Source: Clostridiales bacterium
Lineage (GTDB): Bacteria; Bacillota; Clostridia; Oscillospirales; CAG-272
Length of the DNA: 64,000 nt
Reading direction: 5' to 3'
Assembly: GCA_021202555.1 (NCBI GenBank)
Contig: JAJQCT010000006.1
Location: forward strand, 33,079-97,078
Part shown: positions 16,940 through 24,163 of the stretch, piece by piece
How the letters are laid out: each line of letters begins with the position of its first letter
Numbering within the stretch: position 1 is the stretch's first letter
Position numbers and translations under genes: made by a program
Notes under the pieces: model-generated
What the model was told of the DNA's origin: nothing
Database searches by the model: none
The model's input: the letters and a program-made list of their open reading frames with translations, nothing else

Positions 16940-17028
16940 CGCCGCGTTTGCCGCGTCGCTTTGCTCGCGGGTGAAGTCGGCAAGCCGTGTGCGGTCGTAC
17001 TGCGGGACTAATCCGTTAGCCTCGCAGA
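16937..17028 (-). repeat. 92-bp toxin-linker repeat, copy 2
   Basis: The longer context copy: here the linker continues upstream for about 75 more bases of coherent coding sequence before the frame ends at the terminator of the small RNA. It is probably closer to the ancestral arrangement than the copy at 14938-15029. Confidence 0.85.
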
Positions 17029-17102
17029 ACTCGTTATACGCTTTATTCTGCGCCGCAAGCTTGTCGGAGAGGGCGTTGTATTCTGCCTGACGGCTAAAAG
17101 TT

Positions 17103-17208
17103 ATATAAAAAAAGAACCCGCTGCCGAGTTCTTTTTATGGCAAGCGTCCGGATTTCAACCGGAGCCTCCGCAACCACGGCGTACTCACCCCATACTCCTA
17201 CTTGCCTT
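17103..17208 (-). ncRNA. Small RNA A with tRNA-like ends
   Basis: On the minus strand a transcript of about 100 nt lies between a perfect promoter and a hairpin terminator (AAGAACTCGGCAGCGGGTTCTTTTTT, arms within 17112-17133). The body, 17139-17206 (68 nt), can close a 7-bp end stem (GGCAAGT with GCTTGCC, one G-U pair). Near its 3' end is a T-arm-like hairpin: a TCCGG/CCGGA stem with a 7-nt loop TTGAAAT. No standard D-arm or anticodon arm is evident. It shares GGCAAG, GCGGAG and the T-arm with RNA B. Not a canonical tRNA; role unknown. Confidence 0.55.
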
Positions 17209-17212
17209 TTCT

Positions 17213-17241
17213 ATTATACCATATGCTCTTTACTCTGTCAA
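17213..17241 (-). promoter_or_regulatory. Perfect sigma-A promoter of small RNA A
   Basis: TTGACA (17236-17241) and TATAAT (17213-17218) on the minus strand, 17-bp spacer. The spacer differs from that of RNA B's promoter by one base. Confidence 0.85.
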
Positions 17242-17249
17242 TCAAGACA

Positions 17250-17441
17250 TAAAAAGTGGGCGTATTTCTGCGCCCACTTAGCAAGTGCCGGACTCAAACC
17301 GGGTTTCCCGTGCTCCGCCACGCTTTTCATCTATAGAGGCTACTCTGTGCTTGTTAAAAAGCCATCGGTAACGTGGAATCAAAGATAAGCTCTAAGCTTT
17401 AGTGACGGCGAGCGTTTTTTCCCATAAACTACTGCTTGCCT
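17250..17441 (-). ncRNA. Small RNA B with tRNA-like ends
   Basis: About 190 nt on the minus strand, ending in a strong terminator (AAGTGGGCG / CGCCCACTT then TTT, 17254-17279). It opens with GGCAAGCAG like RNA A and closes with CTTGCT. The 3' hairpin CCGG-TTTGAGT-CCGG is one base from a canonical T-arm (GGTTCGAGTCC). The interior has an extra region of roughly 85 nt with short hairpins (AAGC..GCTT, AGAG..CTCT) closed by CCACG/CGTGG. Two tandem, related, separately promoted RNAs suggest duplication. Reading frames across them overlap the promoters and look spurious. Confidence 0.55.
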
Positions 17442-17446
17442 TTTCT

Positions 17447-17475
17447 ATTATATCATATGCTCTTTACTCTGTCAA
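17447..17475 (-). promoter_or_regulatory. Perfect sigma-A promoter of small RNA B
   Basis: TTGACA (17470-17475) and TATAAT (17447-17452) on the minus strand, 17-bp spacer. Confidence 0.85.
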
Positions 17476-17515
17476 CCATTTTTCTTGCGCGAAAGCGGCT
17501 TGCATGGGTGCTGTT

Positions 17516-17794
17516 TTATTCGGGAATAATATCTCCATTTTTGTCCTTATGAGGTTTGTATTTTTTGTCAAGCCCTCTGTAATAAGAAGGTGGAAGGACT
17601 ACAACGGAAGGAGTGTAAATTTTCCAAGTCTTTGGGGTTTCCTTATCCTTATCCTGATGCTTTGTTTTCCCCGAATGCGTTTTCTCTTGGTCGCGGCTCC
17701 ACTCCGCTTGCATCTGCTTGAATTCTTCTTCGGTTACAGATTTGAACGGCATCGTTTCGCTGTCGTCCGGCAACCGGCTTCCATCTTTGAACAT
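17516..17794 (-). CDS. Hypothetical hydrophilic protein, 92 aa
   Basis: A charged, low-complexity protein rich in Lys and Asp (SGKTKHQDKDKETPK) with no membrane segment or recognisable domain. CAGGAGG precedes the ATG well, which makes it a real gene. It may be an immunity-type or toxin-tip remnant given the neighbourhood; this cannot be decided from sequence. Confidence 0.5.
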   Translation of the reverse strand: MFKDGSRLPDDSETMPFKSVTEEEFKQMQAEWSRDQEKTHSGKTKHQDKDKETPKTWKIYTPSVVVLPPSYYRGLDKKYKPHKDKNGDIIPE

Positions 17795-17823
17795 TGTACT
17801 TCCTCCTGTTGTTTATGCAATAT

Positions 17824-18102
17824 CTACCACAAGTTGCTCAGCCGCGATTCATCGATAACATCTTTAATCGGTCTGCCGAAAATTACGAGGCTATAAAAAT
17901 CTTCTTTGCTCGAAAATGTATACAGCACTTTACCCGTATCGTTGTCGTATATCGCCGAATCCTCTTCGCAGCTAATAATGTATATGTGACCACGATATTC
18001 GAATCCAACGCACAAATGACAATCATACATCATGTCCCAATCATAGTCTGTATGAATCCACCCCAATTCATCAAACAATGCTTTTTCCGTGATATGCGTC
18101 AT
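17824..18102 (-). CDS. Immunity-type protein, 92 aa
   Basis: A small acidic protein with a pattern of aromatic residues (WIHTDYDWDMMYDCHLCV) and a C-terminal FGRPIKDVIDESRL. The start MTHITEK at 18102 is favoured because AAGGAGG lies upstream; the earlier in-frame ATG lies ahead of that site. It is not a family I can name. The neighbouring reshuffled cassettes suggest an antidote role. Confidence 0.5.
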   Translation of the reverse strand: MTHITEKALFDELGWIHTDYDWDMMYDCHLCVGFEYRGHIYIISCEEDSAIYDNDTGKVLYTFSSKEDFYSLVIFGRPIKDVIDESRLSNLW

Positions 18103-18125
18103 TTTCGCTTTCCGCCTCCTTTTGT

Positions 18126-18326
18126 TCATTTATTTCTTTTGCTTTTTTTATGTTTATTCGTTTTCTTGTAATCACGTAAGGGCGCAGTCCTGCGCCTTTC
18201 ATTGATGTCCAAGTCAGGGTTAGCCTTTAATATTTCTTCAATTTCTTTTCTTGCAATTTCCCCATAATCTATGAAAGCGTCCGGACCGTCTAATCTTCGC
18301 CCATAATCAGGGTCTTTTCCCGGCAT
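18126..18326 (-). CDS. Hypothetical short protein with a basic tail, 66 aa
   Basis: Hydrophilic, ending in KKTNKHKKSKRNK, with no domain recognised. GGAAGGTGA precedes the ATG. The start lies within the last 37 bp of the upstream Sel1-repeat gene in another frame, which is compatible with coupled translation. It could be the degraded tip of a nuclease-like toxin, but nothing proves this. Confidence 0.45.
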   Translation of the reverse strand: MPGKDPDYGRRLDGPDAFIDYGEIARKEIEEILKANPDLDINERRRTAPLRDYKKTNKHKKSKRNK

Positions 18327-19168
18327 AAATGCTCACCTTCCTTTCTCAATAATGCTATATTTGTATCCGTATACATCTTATTCCAAGGCTGAATCGCTGA
18401 ATCGCTGTCTTGCTCACGCTCCAGCTTGTTTAAAATTGCCTCCGCTTTTTGCAGAACCTTGCCCGAATAGTGGTCTCCGTCTTCGATTCTTTTCCGAATC
18501 CCCTCTACACAGTGTTTTGCCAGCTCTTTTTTGTCGAATTTCTCTTTGTCAAGTATTTCGGGACAGTACTGCAGCATACGCAGTATTGCATCGGGATAGA
18601 CATAAATATCTTCCGACTTCAATGACAGCTCAAATGCCCGACAATACAGAGCGTTGGAATACTCTATGCTCTTTTTCAGATCGCCGAAACGGTACATATC
18701 GCCCAACTTATAAATTGCCGCGATATCGCCGAAAATGGCAGCCTGCTCCCAAAATTTTTTCGCCATATCTTTGTCTTTTGGAATACTGCGCCCATAATAG
18801 TAGCAATATCCCAGATTGCTGAGAGCGGTCACATTTCCCATCGCCGCAGCCTTCTTGTAAAGTTTGACCGCCGTTTCATAGTCACCCTGCTGATAGGCTG
18901 CCGCACCTGCGTTCAAATATTCGATATCCTGCGAGTTTTCCGTCTGATTCTCCGACAGGTTGATTGATTCTATCTCGGAACGATTTAATTCTACTCCGCT
19001 ACGACATTCTTTGTAAGGAAAAATACCAATACATTCTTCGGTGTCGTCGTTGTCGGCGGCAGTTTCATACAGAATCACATACCAGTGGTCGTATCTTTTC
19101 CCGTCAGTGTCTATAACATCGACGTATTTAAATAAAAAGCTTTCAAGTTTAATATTAGAATCTATCAT
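18290..19168 (-). CDS. Sel1-repeat protein with duplicated N-terminal domain (immunity-type)
   Basis: 292 residues. The first 78 or so (KLESFLFKYVDVIDTDGKRYDHWYV...) form a domain repeated, truncated, at 19525-19770. Then come two to three Sel1/TPR-like helical repeats (AAAYQQGDYETAVKLYKKAA, LGYCYYYGRSIPKD). Such solenoids mediate protein binding and occur among immunity proteins of polymorphic toxins. CAGGAGG precedes the ATG. Function inferred only from context. Confidence 0.6.
   Translation of the reverse strand: MIDSNIKLESFLFKYVDVIDTDGKRYDHWYVILYETAADNDDTEECIGIFPYKECRSGVELNRSEIESINLSENQTENSQDIEYLNAGAAAYQQGDYETAVKLYKKAAAMGNVTALSNLGYCYYYGRSIPKDKDMAKKFWEQAAIFGDIAAIYKLGDMYRFGDLKKSIEYSNALYCRAFELSLKSEDIYVYPDAILRMLQYCPEILDKEKFDKKELAKHCVEGIRKRIEDGDHYSGKVLQKAEAILNKLEREQDSDSAIQPWNKMYTDTNIALLRKEGEHLCREKTLIMGED
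18941..19168 (-). repeat. About 228-bp duplicated segment, copy 1 (5' part of the Sel1 gene)
   Basis: Aligns base for base with 19543-19770 with scattered substitutions and no visible gaps. It covers the N-terminal domain only; identity stops at the start of the Sel1 repeats. Confidence 0.8.
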
Positions 19169-19221
19169 TACCTTGCCTCCTGTCTCTGTCGTGCTTCCGT
19201 ATTTGATTGTAACAGAAAAGG

Positions 19222-19452
19222 TTAATACTCCGTAATCTCTATTTTGTTGGCGATATCAGTGAGCGTTTTCCCGTCAAAGAGAGGTACATTCATCACGTTT
19301 TCTATGCTATCTGCGTGGTGATAATCATCGCCATACCACATATCGAAATCGTTTTGTGAAAAGGGGTCAACGCCGCAGTTCTTTCCGTTATATGTGAACA
19401 AGAAGTGCGAACATATTTCCGATATTCTGTTTTTTATCATCTCAGCCGTCAT
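19222..19452 (-). CDS. Immunity-type paralogue of the 14375-14614 protein
   Basis: 76 residues, clearly homologous to the protein at 14375-14614 (KNRISEIC, YNGKNCGVDP, WYGDD). The upstream context is also kept: the last codons of the same toxin (ENSDIL-stop) overlap its start by ATGA, although the toxin body has been deleted. It is thus an antidote without its toxin, as commonly seen where immunity genes are stockpiled against rivals. Confidence 0.62.
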   Translation of the reverse strand: MTAEMIKNRISEICSHFLFTYNGKNCGVDPFSQNDFDMWYGDDYHHADSIENVMNVPLFDGKTLTDIANKIEITEY

Positions 19453-19532
19453 AATATATCGCTGTTTTCCTCCTTATCCATCTCTTGTTCAAGAGTGGTC
19501 AAGATTTTGTATACTGCTTTGAAGTTATCCAT
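19449..19532 (-). pseudogene. 27-codon chimera of yjcQ 5' end and toxin 3' end
   Basis: The first 19 codons match the YjcQ-like protein at 14046-14357 (including its GGAGACTACCA ribosome site) and the last eight (KEENSDIL) match the tail of the toxin at 14611. The join is in frame. It directly records a deletion between tandem cassettes. It may still serve to couple translation of the next gene. Confidence 0.75.
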
Positions 19533-19770
19533 TGGTAGTCTCCGTCTGATTTTCCGACAGCTTGATTGATTCTATCTCGGAGCGGTTTAATCCTACTCCG
19601 CCGCGACATTCCTTGTAAGGAATAATACCAATGCATTCTTCAGTGTCATCGTTGTCGGCGTCAGACTCGTACAAAATCACATACCAGTGGTCGTATCTTT
19701 TCCCGTCAGTGTCTATAACATCGACGTATTTAAACGAAAAGCTTTCAAGCTCAATTGTCGAATCAAGCAT
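19525..19770 (-). CDS. Truncated paralogue of the Sel1 protein N-terminal domain, 81 aa
   Basis: Nearly identical to residues 1-78 of the 18290-19168 protein (SFKYVDVIDTDGKRYDHWYV) but it ends after SENQTETTNG where it runs into the yjcQ fragment, so all Sel1 repeats are missing. AAGGAGGAAAACA precedes the ATG at 19770. It overlaps the chimeric mini-ORF by 8 bp. It may be a free-standing domain or a decaying copy. Confidence 0.6.
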   Translation of the reverse strand: MLDSTIELESFSFKYVDVIDTDGKRYDHWYVILYESDADNDDTEECIGIIPYKECRGGVGLNRSEIESIKLSENQTETTNG

Positions 19771-19889
19771 TGTTTTCCTCCTTCTCCTTCGAGAAAACCA
19801 ATTGAAGCAGCTCAAGCAGGTCGTTCCAGTAATCATAGTTGGTCACATCATCGAATTTTTTGCTTATTTCAATATGTTCCTCTGCCGCC
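19763..19889 (-). pseudogene. 5'-truncated copy of the 15930-16166 immunity gene
   Basis: In frame it encodes AAEEHIEISKKFDDVTNYDY and continues to a TGA overlapping the next ATG, matching the C-terminal half of the intact gene. The first 30 or so codons and the ribosome site are missing. A perfect promoter begins two bases from the truncation point. Confidence 0.75.
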
Positions 19890-19890
19890 C

Positions 19891-19919
19891 ATTATATCAC
19901 TCCTTTGCCTCTTTGTCAA
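19891..19919 (-). promoter_or_regulatory. Perfect sigma-A promoter at the head of the immunity remnants
   Basis: TTGACA (19914-19919) and TATAAT (19891-19896) on the minus strand with a 17-bp spacer. It probably drives the leftward block from 19889. The rest of 19920-20036 shows no gene. Confidence 0.8.
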
Positions 19920-20036
19920 TACGTTCACGTGATCGACCGGCAGCAGCGTCTGTGTCACAAAAAAGAAGTAATTAAAAAGCAAACTGTGTGAAATGGTGCG
20001 CTTCAAAGCGTTTGGTACTCTATTTTTACGCAAAAA

Positions 20037-20086
20037 TCCCGACCTCCTCATCGTTAGTTCTTTTCACTAACTCTTCGGGGTCGGGA
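20037..20086 (-). terminator. Terminator of the ylxM-ffh-rpsP-khpA operon
   Basis: On the minus strand TCCCGACC...GGTCGGGA with an inner GTTAGT/ACTAAC stem, followed by TTTTTGC. The sequence resembles the terminator at 32239-32293. Confidence 0.8.
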
Positions 20087-20107
20087 CAAAGGTGTCCTTT
20101 TCGAGAT

Positions 20108-20344
20108 TTATTTAATCTCTACGTTCACGCGCTTGCCTGCGGAATTTGCCGCGGCTTTCATAATGGAGCGTATCGCCTTGGCGATTTTGCCGTGACGTCC
20201 AATCACCATTCCCATATCCGATTCCGCTACGGAAAGCGTCAGGGTGATGCTGTCGCCGTCCGCTTCCTCCGTAACGGTCACCTCGTCGGGACTGTCCACA
20301 ATTGCCTTGGCGATAGACGCAAGCATTTCTTTCAAATCTACCAT
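20108..20344 (-). CDS. khpA: KH-domain RNA-binding protein KhpA
   Basis: 78 residues, a single KH domain with the GxxG loop as GRHGKIAKAIRSI, matching KhpA/YlqC. KhpA works with KhpB (Jag) in RNA binding and cell-size control in Gram-positive bacteria. It follows rpsP by 12 bp at the end of the conserved ylxM-ffh-rpsP-khpA operon, just before a terminator. Confidence 0.93.
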   Translation of the reverse strand: MVDLKEMLASIAKAIVDSPDEVTVTEEADGDSITLTLSVAESDMGMVIGRHGKIAKAIRSIMKAAANSAGKRVNVEIK

Positions 20345-20356
20345 TTCAAGCCCTCG

Positions 20357-20602
20357 TTATTCGATAACGCCGCTCGATTTGAGAAGTGCTCTTACGGTAT
20401 CCGTCGGCTGAGCACCGTTTGCAATCCACTTTTTCGCCTTTTCAGCGTCAATGGACACCGTTACAGGGTCGGTAAGCGGACTGTAATAACCGATTTCCTC
20501 AATAAATCTTCCGTCGCGCGGGAAGCGTGAATCCGCAACCACTACGCGATACGAGGGCTGCTTCTTGGCGCCCGTGCGTCTCAATCTGATTTTGACTGCC
20601 AT
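20357..20602 (-). CDS. rpsP: 30S ribosomal protein S16
   Basis: 81 residues, full-length S16 opening with [29 protein letters not shown] split over the usual strands. S16 assists assembly of the 30S subunit. It lies between ffh and khpA in the standard Firmicutes order. GGAGG precedes the ATG. Confidence 0.97.
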   Translation of the reverse strand: MAVKIRLRRTGAKKQPSYRVVVADSRFPRDGRFIEEIGYYSPLTDPVTVSIDAEKAKKWIANGAQPTDTVRALLKSSGVIE

Positions 20603-20664
20603 GTTTCCTCCGAAAACATAAAATAAATTTTATTAAAACCCCTTTTCGTCAAAAAGCCTTGGCT

Positions 20665-22029
20665 TTATCCGAAATTAAAAGGGAGGTTTCCTTTTTTGTT
20701 TTTGCCTGCCTTGCCGCGCTTCATGAGCTTCGATGCCTGCTTGCCCGTCATCTGCTTCATCATCTTCTTCATCATCTCAAACTGCTTGAGAAGCCGGTTG
20801 ATTTCCTCGACGCGCGTTCCGCTTCCCGCGGCAATTCTCTTTTTGCGCGATGAATTTATAATGTCGGGACGCTCACGCTCGCGCGGGGTCATTGAAAGTA
20901 TTATCGCCTCGGTGTGAGCGAGTGCCTTTTCGTCGATTTTAGCGCCCTTGAGCTGCTGTGCGCTCATCCCGGGAATCATCCCGACAAGCTGGTCAAGGCT
21001 GCCCATTCCTTTAATTTGATTAAGCTGTTCGAGATAATCATCAAGCGTGAACGTCTGCTCGCGCATTTTGCGTTCAAGCTCCGCCGCCTGCTTTTCGTCG
21101 TACTGCTGCTGCGCCTTTTCGATGAGAGTCATCACATCTCCCATCCCAAGGATTCTCTGCGCCATTCTGTCTGGGTAAAACGGCTCAATCTGGTCGAGCT
21201 TTTCTCCCATTCCGATGAATTTAATCGGCTTGCCCGTGATATGACGCACGGAAAGCGCCGCGCCGCCGCGCGTATCGCTGTCAAGCTTCGTGAGAATCAC
21301 GCCCGTTATGTCGAGCCGCTCGTTAAACGTCTTGGCGACGTTCACGGCGTCCTGACCCGTCATCGAATCGATTACGAGGAGGATTTCCGTCGGAGACGTC
21401 TCCGCTTTGATTTGCTCCAGCTCCTCCATGAGGGTGTCGTCGATGTGAAGCCTGCCCGCCGTATCGATGAAAACCATGTCGTTTCCGTTTCGCTTCGCGT
21501 GCTCGACAGCCTCCTTTGCGATTTTTACGGGAGACACGTCCGTTCCGAGCGAGAATACGGGAATGTCCGTCTGCTCTCCCAGCACCTCAAGCTGCTTTAC
21601 AGCCGCGGGTCTGTAGACGTCGCAGGCTGCGAGAAGCGGGCGCTTTCCCTGCTTTTTGTACATCATCGCCAGCTTTGCTGAATGCGTAGTTTTGCCCGCA
21701 CCCTGAAGTCCGCACATCATGACAACGGTAGGCGGCTTCGGTGAAATTTCAAGCTTTGAAATGGTGCCGCCCATCACGGCGGTAAGCTCCTCGTTGACAA
21801 TTTTCACAATTTGCTGCGACGGAACAAGCGATTCAAGCACCTCGCTGCCGACGGCGCGCTCAGTCACCGCCGCGACGAAATCCTTCACGACACGGTAATT
21901 TACATCAGCTTCGAGAAGCGCCATTTTCACCTCGCGCATCCCTTCCCTGACGTCCGCTTCCGTGAGCTTGCCTTTATTCTTGAATTTGCCGAGAGCGGCA
22001 GAAAGCTTTTCGGTTAGATTTGCAAACAT
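20665..22029 (-). CDS. ffh: Signal recognition particle protein Ffh
   Basis: 454 residues with the N domain, the GTPase G domain (GLQGAGKTTHSAKLA P-loop, DTAGR, TKLD) and a C-terminal methionine-rich M domain (QFEMMKKMMKQMTGK) that binds SRP RNA and signal sequences. The length is typical. It targets membrane proteins to FtsY and SecYEG. It follows ylxM by 21 bp and precedes rpsP. Confidence 0.98.
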   Translation of the reverse strand: MFANLTEKLSAALGKFKNKGKLTEADVREGMREVKMALLEADVNYRVVKDFVAAVTERAVGSEVLESLVPSQQIVKIVNEELTAVMGGTISKLEISPKPPTVVMMCGLQGAGKTTHSAKLAMMYKKQGKRPLLAACDVYRPAAVKQLEVLGEQTDIPVFSLGTDVSPVKIAKEAVEHAKRNGNDMVFIDTAGRLHIDDTLMEELEQIKAETSPTEILLVIDSMTGQDAVNVAKTFNERLDITGVILTKLDSDTRGGAALSVRHITGKPIKFIGMGEKLDQIEPFYPDRMAQRILGMGDVMTLIEKAQQQYDEKQAAELERKMREQTFTLDDYLEQLNQIKGMGSLDQLVGMIPGMSAQQLKGAKIDEKALAHTEAIILSMTPRERERPDIINSSRKKRIAAGSGTRVEEINRLLKQFEMMKKMMKQMTGKQASKLMKRGKAGKNKKGNLPFNFG

Positions 22030-22050
22030 CGATTCACCCGTAAAATTTTA

Positions 22051-22407
22051 TCACTCGTCCGAGAGCGCGTGAAGAGCTTCTGAAATTGCCATAAGCTCCG
22101 CTTTGATTTCCTCCTGCGAAAGACCGTCGCATCGCCTGATAAGCGAATCCGTTCTCTCCGTGAGCATGGACAGCGTCCTTGCCGATTTCGCGAGACCAAG
22201 AAGCTCCTCAAGCCTGTCAAGCTCCGCCTCTCCGCGCTTGATGGCATCCCTCACGCCCTGCCGCGAAATCGAACCCATCACCTCGGCGATTTCAGAAAGC
22301 GACAAATCGTCGTCATAGTAGTATGTCAGCACCTCGCGCCGTCGCTCCGACAGCACATTTCCGTAAACGTCGAGCTTTTCGGCGTATGACAGATCTTTTT
22401 CAAACAT
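22051..22407 (-). CDS. ylxM: YlxM-family SRP-associated HTH protein
   Basis: 118 residues. The first two thirds form a sigma-70 region-4-like helix-turn-helix (LSERRREVLTYYYDDDLSLSEIAEVMGSISRQGVRDAIKR). YlxM is always linked to ffh in Firmicutes and in streptococci modulates SRP GTPase activity. It is first in this operon. The C-terminal tail beyond residue 85 is less conserved. Confidence 0.9.
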   Translation of the reverse strand: MFEKDLSYAEKLDVYGNVLSERRREVLTYYYDDDLSLSEIAEVMGSISRQGVRDAIKRGEAELDRLEELLGLAKSARTLSMLTERTDSLIRRCDGLSQEEIKAELMAISEALHALSDE

Positions 22408-22606
22408 ATATGAATCTCCCCGTGCGCCGCGGTGCCGAAATTATCGCAGATGGCATGTAAAGCTTTTCACTTTACAGTATTATATCAGACACCGGCGCAA
22501 ATGTCAAGCCCAAAATCAAAAAAATCTTATTTTTTTCGCGAAAGCTACAGCCCGTCGGGCAGGTGTGGGATTTCCACAAATTTTTATGCGTATCGCATGA
22601 AAAATC

Positions 22607-22635
22607 TTGACAAATCACTCGCGTTCTTTTATAAT
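22607..22635 (+). promoter_or_regulatory. Consensus promoter of glpK
   Basis: TTGACA (22607-22612) and TATAAT (22630-22635), 17-bp spacer. The glpK ATG is 37 bp downstream with AGGGAGG ahead. Confidence 0.85.
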
Positions 22636-22672
22636 AAAAGTATAAAATTGCTTTAATCGTCAGGGAGGCATT

Positions 22673-24157
22673 ATGAAAAAATATATTTTGGCGCTTGACC
22701 AGGGAACGACAAGCTCTCGTGCTATCATTTTTGGAGAGGACGGCACGCCCGTACATACAGTTCAGCGCGAATTTACGCAGTATTTCCCGAAAAACGGCTG
22801 GGTCGAGCATGACGCGATGGAAATTCTCTCAACAGAGCTTGGCGCGGCGCGCGAGTGTATGCTCTATATCGGCGCGGATGCGTCAGACGTTTCATGCATA
22901 GGAATCACGAATCAGCGCGAAACCGTCGTCATGTGGGACAGGCAAACGGGTGAACCCGTATATCACGCAATAGTATGGCAGTGCCGCCGCACGGCGGAAT
23001 ACTGCGATGAGCTGCTGCGAGAGGGCATGGGCGAGGTGATAAAATCCAAGACCGGACTTTTGCCCGACGCTTATTTTTCAGCGACAAAGATTAAATGGCT
23101 GCTTGACAATATCGAGGGGATTCGCGGACGGGCGGAGCGCGGCGAGATTCTCGTCGGCACGGTTGATACATGGCTTTTGTGGAATCTCACCTCGGGCAAG
23201 GTATTCGCAACAGACGTGACGAACGCCTCGCGCACTATGCTTTATAACATTCACAAAATGGAGTGGGACGACGAGCTGCTGCGCTATTTCGGAATACCGA
23301 GGTGTATTTTGCCAAAGGTTATGCCCTCGTCCGGAATTTTCGGATGTGCGGACGCGAAATTTTTCGGCTCAGAAATCCCGATTTCGGGAATCGCAGGAGA
23401 CCAGCAGTCGGCGCTTTTCGGACAGGGATGCATTGAGACGGGAGACGTCAAAAACACATACGGCACCGGAGCGTTTCTTTTGATGAATACGGGAAATATT
23501 CCCGTCGCGTCGCGCTCTGGGCTTCTCACAACTGTCGCGTGGCAAATCGGAAGCGAGACGACATACGCGCTTGAAGGCTCCGTTTTCGTCTGCGGCTCTG
23601 TAATTCAGTGGCTTCGCGACGAGCTTAAAATAATCGATTCGGCATCGGAAACAGAAAAAATCGCAAAAAGCGTCTCCTCGACAGACGGCGTTTATCTCGT
23701 TCCCGCATTTGTCGGTCTTGGCGCACCCTACTGGGACCCCTACGCGCGCGGAGCGCTTCTCGGAGTGTCTCGCGGCACATCACGCGCGCATATTGTCCGC
23801 GCTGCGCTTGAAGGCATCGCATTTGAAACGTGCGATGTGCTTTCATCTATGGAAAATGACGTCGGTGTCCGCATTCACTCGCTTGCCGTTGACGGCGGCG
23901 CGTCGGCAAATAATTTTCTTATGCAGACGCAGGCGGATTTTGCGGGTGTAAAAATTCTGCGCCCCGTCTGCACCGAATCGACGGCGCTTGGCGCGGCGAT
24001 GCTTGCCGCACTCGGCGTGGGAATTTACTCATCCCCTTCCGAAATTGCCGCGCATCACAAAATCGAGCGTGAATTTGCGCCCGAAATAACGACCGAGGCG
24101 CGCGAGCTTGCACTTTCGGGCTGGCACGACGCCGTAAGCCGCGTGCTGAAGAGGTGA
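22673..24157 (+). CDS. glpK: Glycerol kinase
   Basis: 494 residues, the usual length. It opens with YILALDQGTTSSRAI (phosphate-binding), has NQRETVVMWDR and the FGGY signatures including GTGAFLLMNTG and DGGASANNFLMQ. It phosphorylates glycerol to glycerol-3-phosphate in the cytoplasm. It is a single-gene unit with its own strong promoter; no glpF or glpO is nearby. No unusual residues noticed. Confidence 0.95.
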   Translation: MKKYILALDQGTTSSRAIIFGEDGTPVHTVQREFTQYFPKNGWVEHDAMEILSTELGAARECMLYIGADASDVSCIGITNQRETVVMWDRQTGEPVYHAIVWQCRRTAEYCDELLREGMGEVIKSKTGLLPDAYFSATKIKWLLDNIEGIRGRAERGEILVGTVDTWLLWNLTSGKVFATDVTNASRTMLYNIHKMEWDDELLRYFGIPRCILPKVMPSSGIFGCADAKFFGSEIPISGIAGDQQSALFGQGCIETGDVKNTYGTGAFLLMNTGNIPVASRSGLLTTVAWQIGSETTYALEGSVFVCGSVIQWLRDELKIIDSASETEKIAKSVSSTDGVYLVPAFVGLGAPYWDPYARGALLGVSRGTSRAHIVRAALEGIAFETCDVLSSMENDVGVRIHSLAVDGGASANNFLMQTQADFAGVKILRPVCTESTALGAAMLAALGVGIYSSPSEIAAHHKIEREFAPEITTEARELALSGWHDAVSRVLKR

Positions 24158-24163
24158 TTTCGG

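Noticed and set aside
17139..17206. Canonical tRNA gene
   Set aside because: The end stem and T-arm fit, but no standard D-arm or 7-nt anticodon loop can be drawn, and no CCA is encoded.
17137..17896. Plus-strand small proteins over the two RNA genes
   Set aside because: They read through promoter and terminator sequences of the minus-strand RNAs and lack ribosome sites; their likeness to each other comes from the duplicated promoter.
14046..19919. Complete prophage
   Set aside because: No integrase, terminase, portal, capsid or lysis gene and no attachment repeats are seen; only phage-like tips and small genes remain.
20914..21681. 255-residue frame antisense to ffh
   Set aside because: Complete overlap with ffh; composition artefact.
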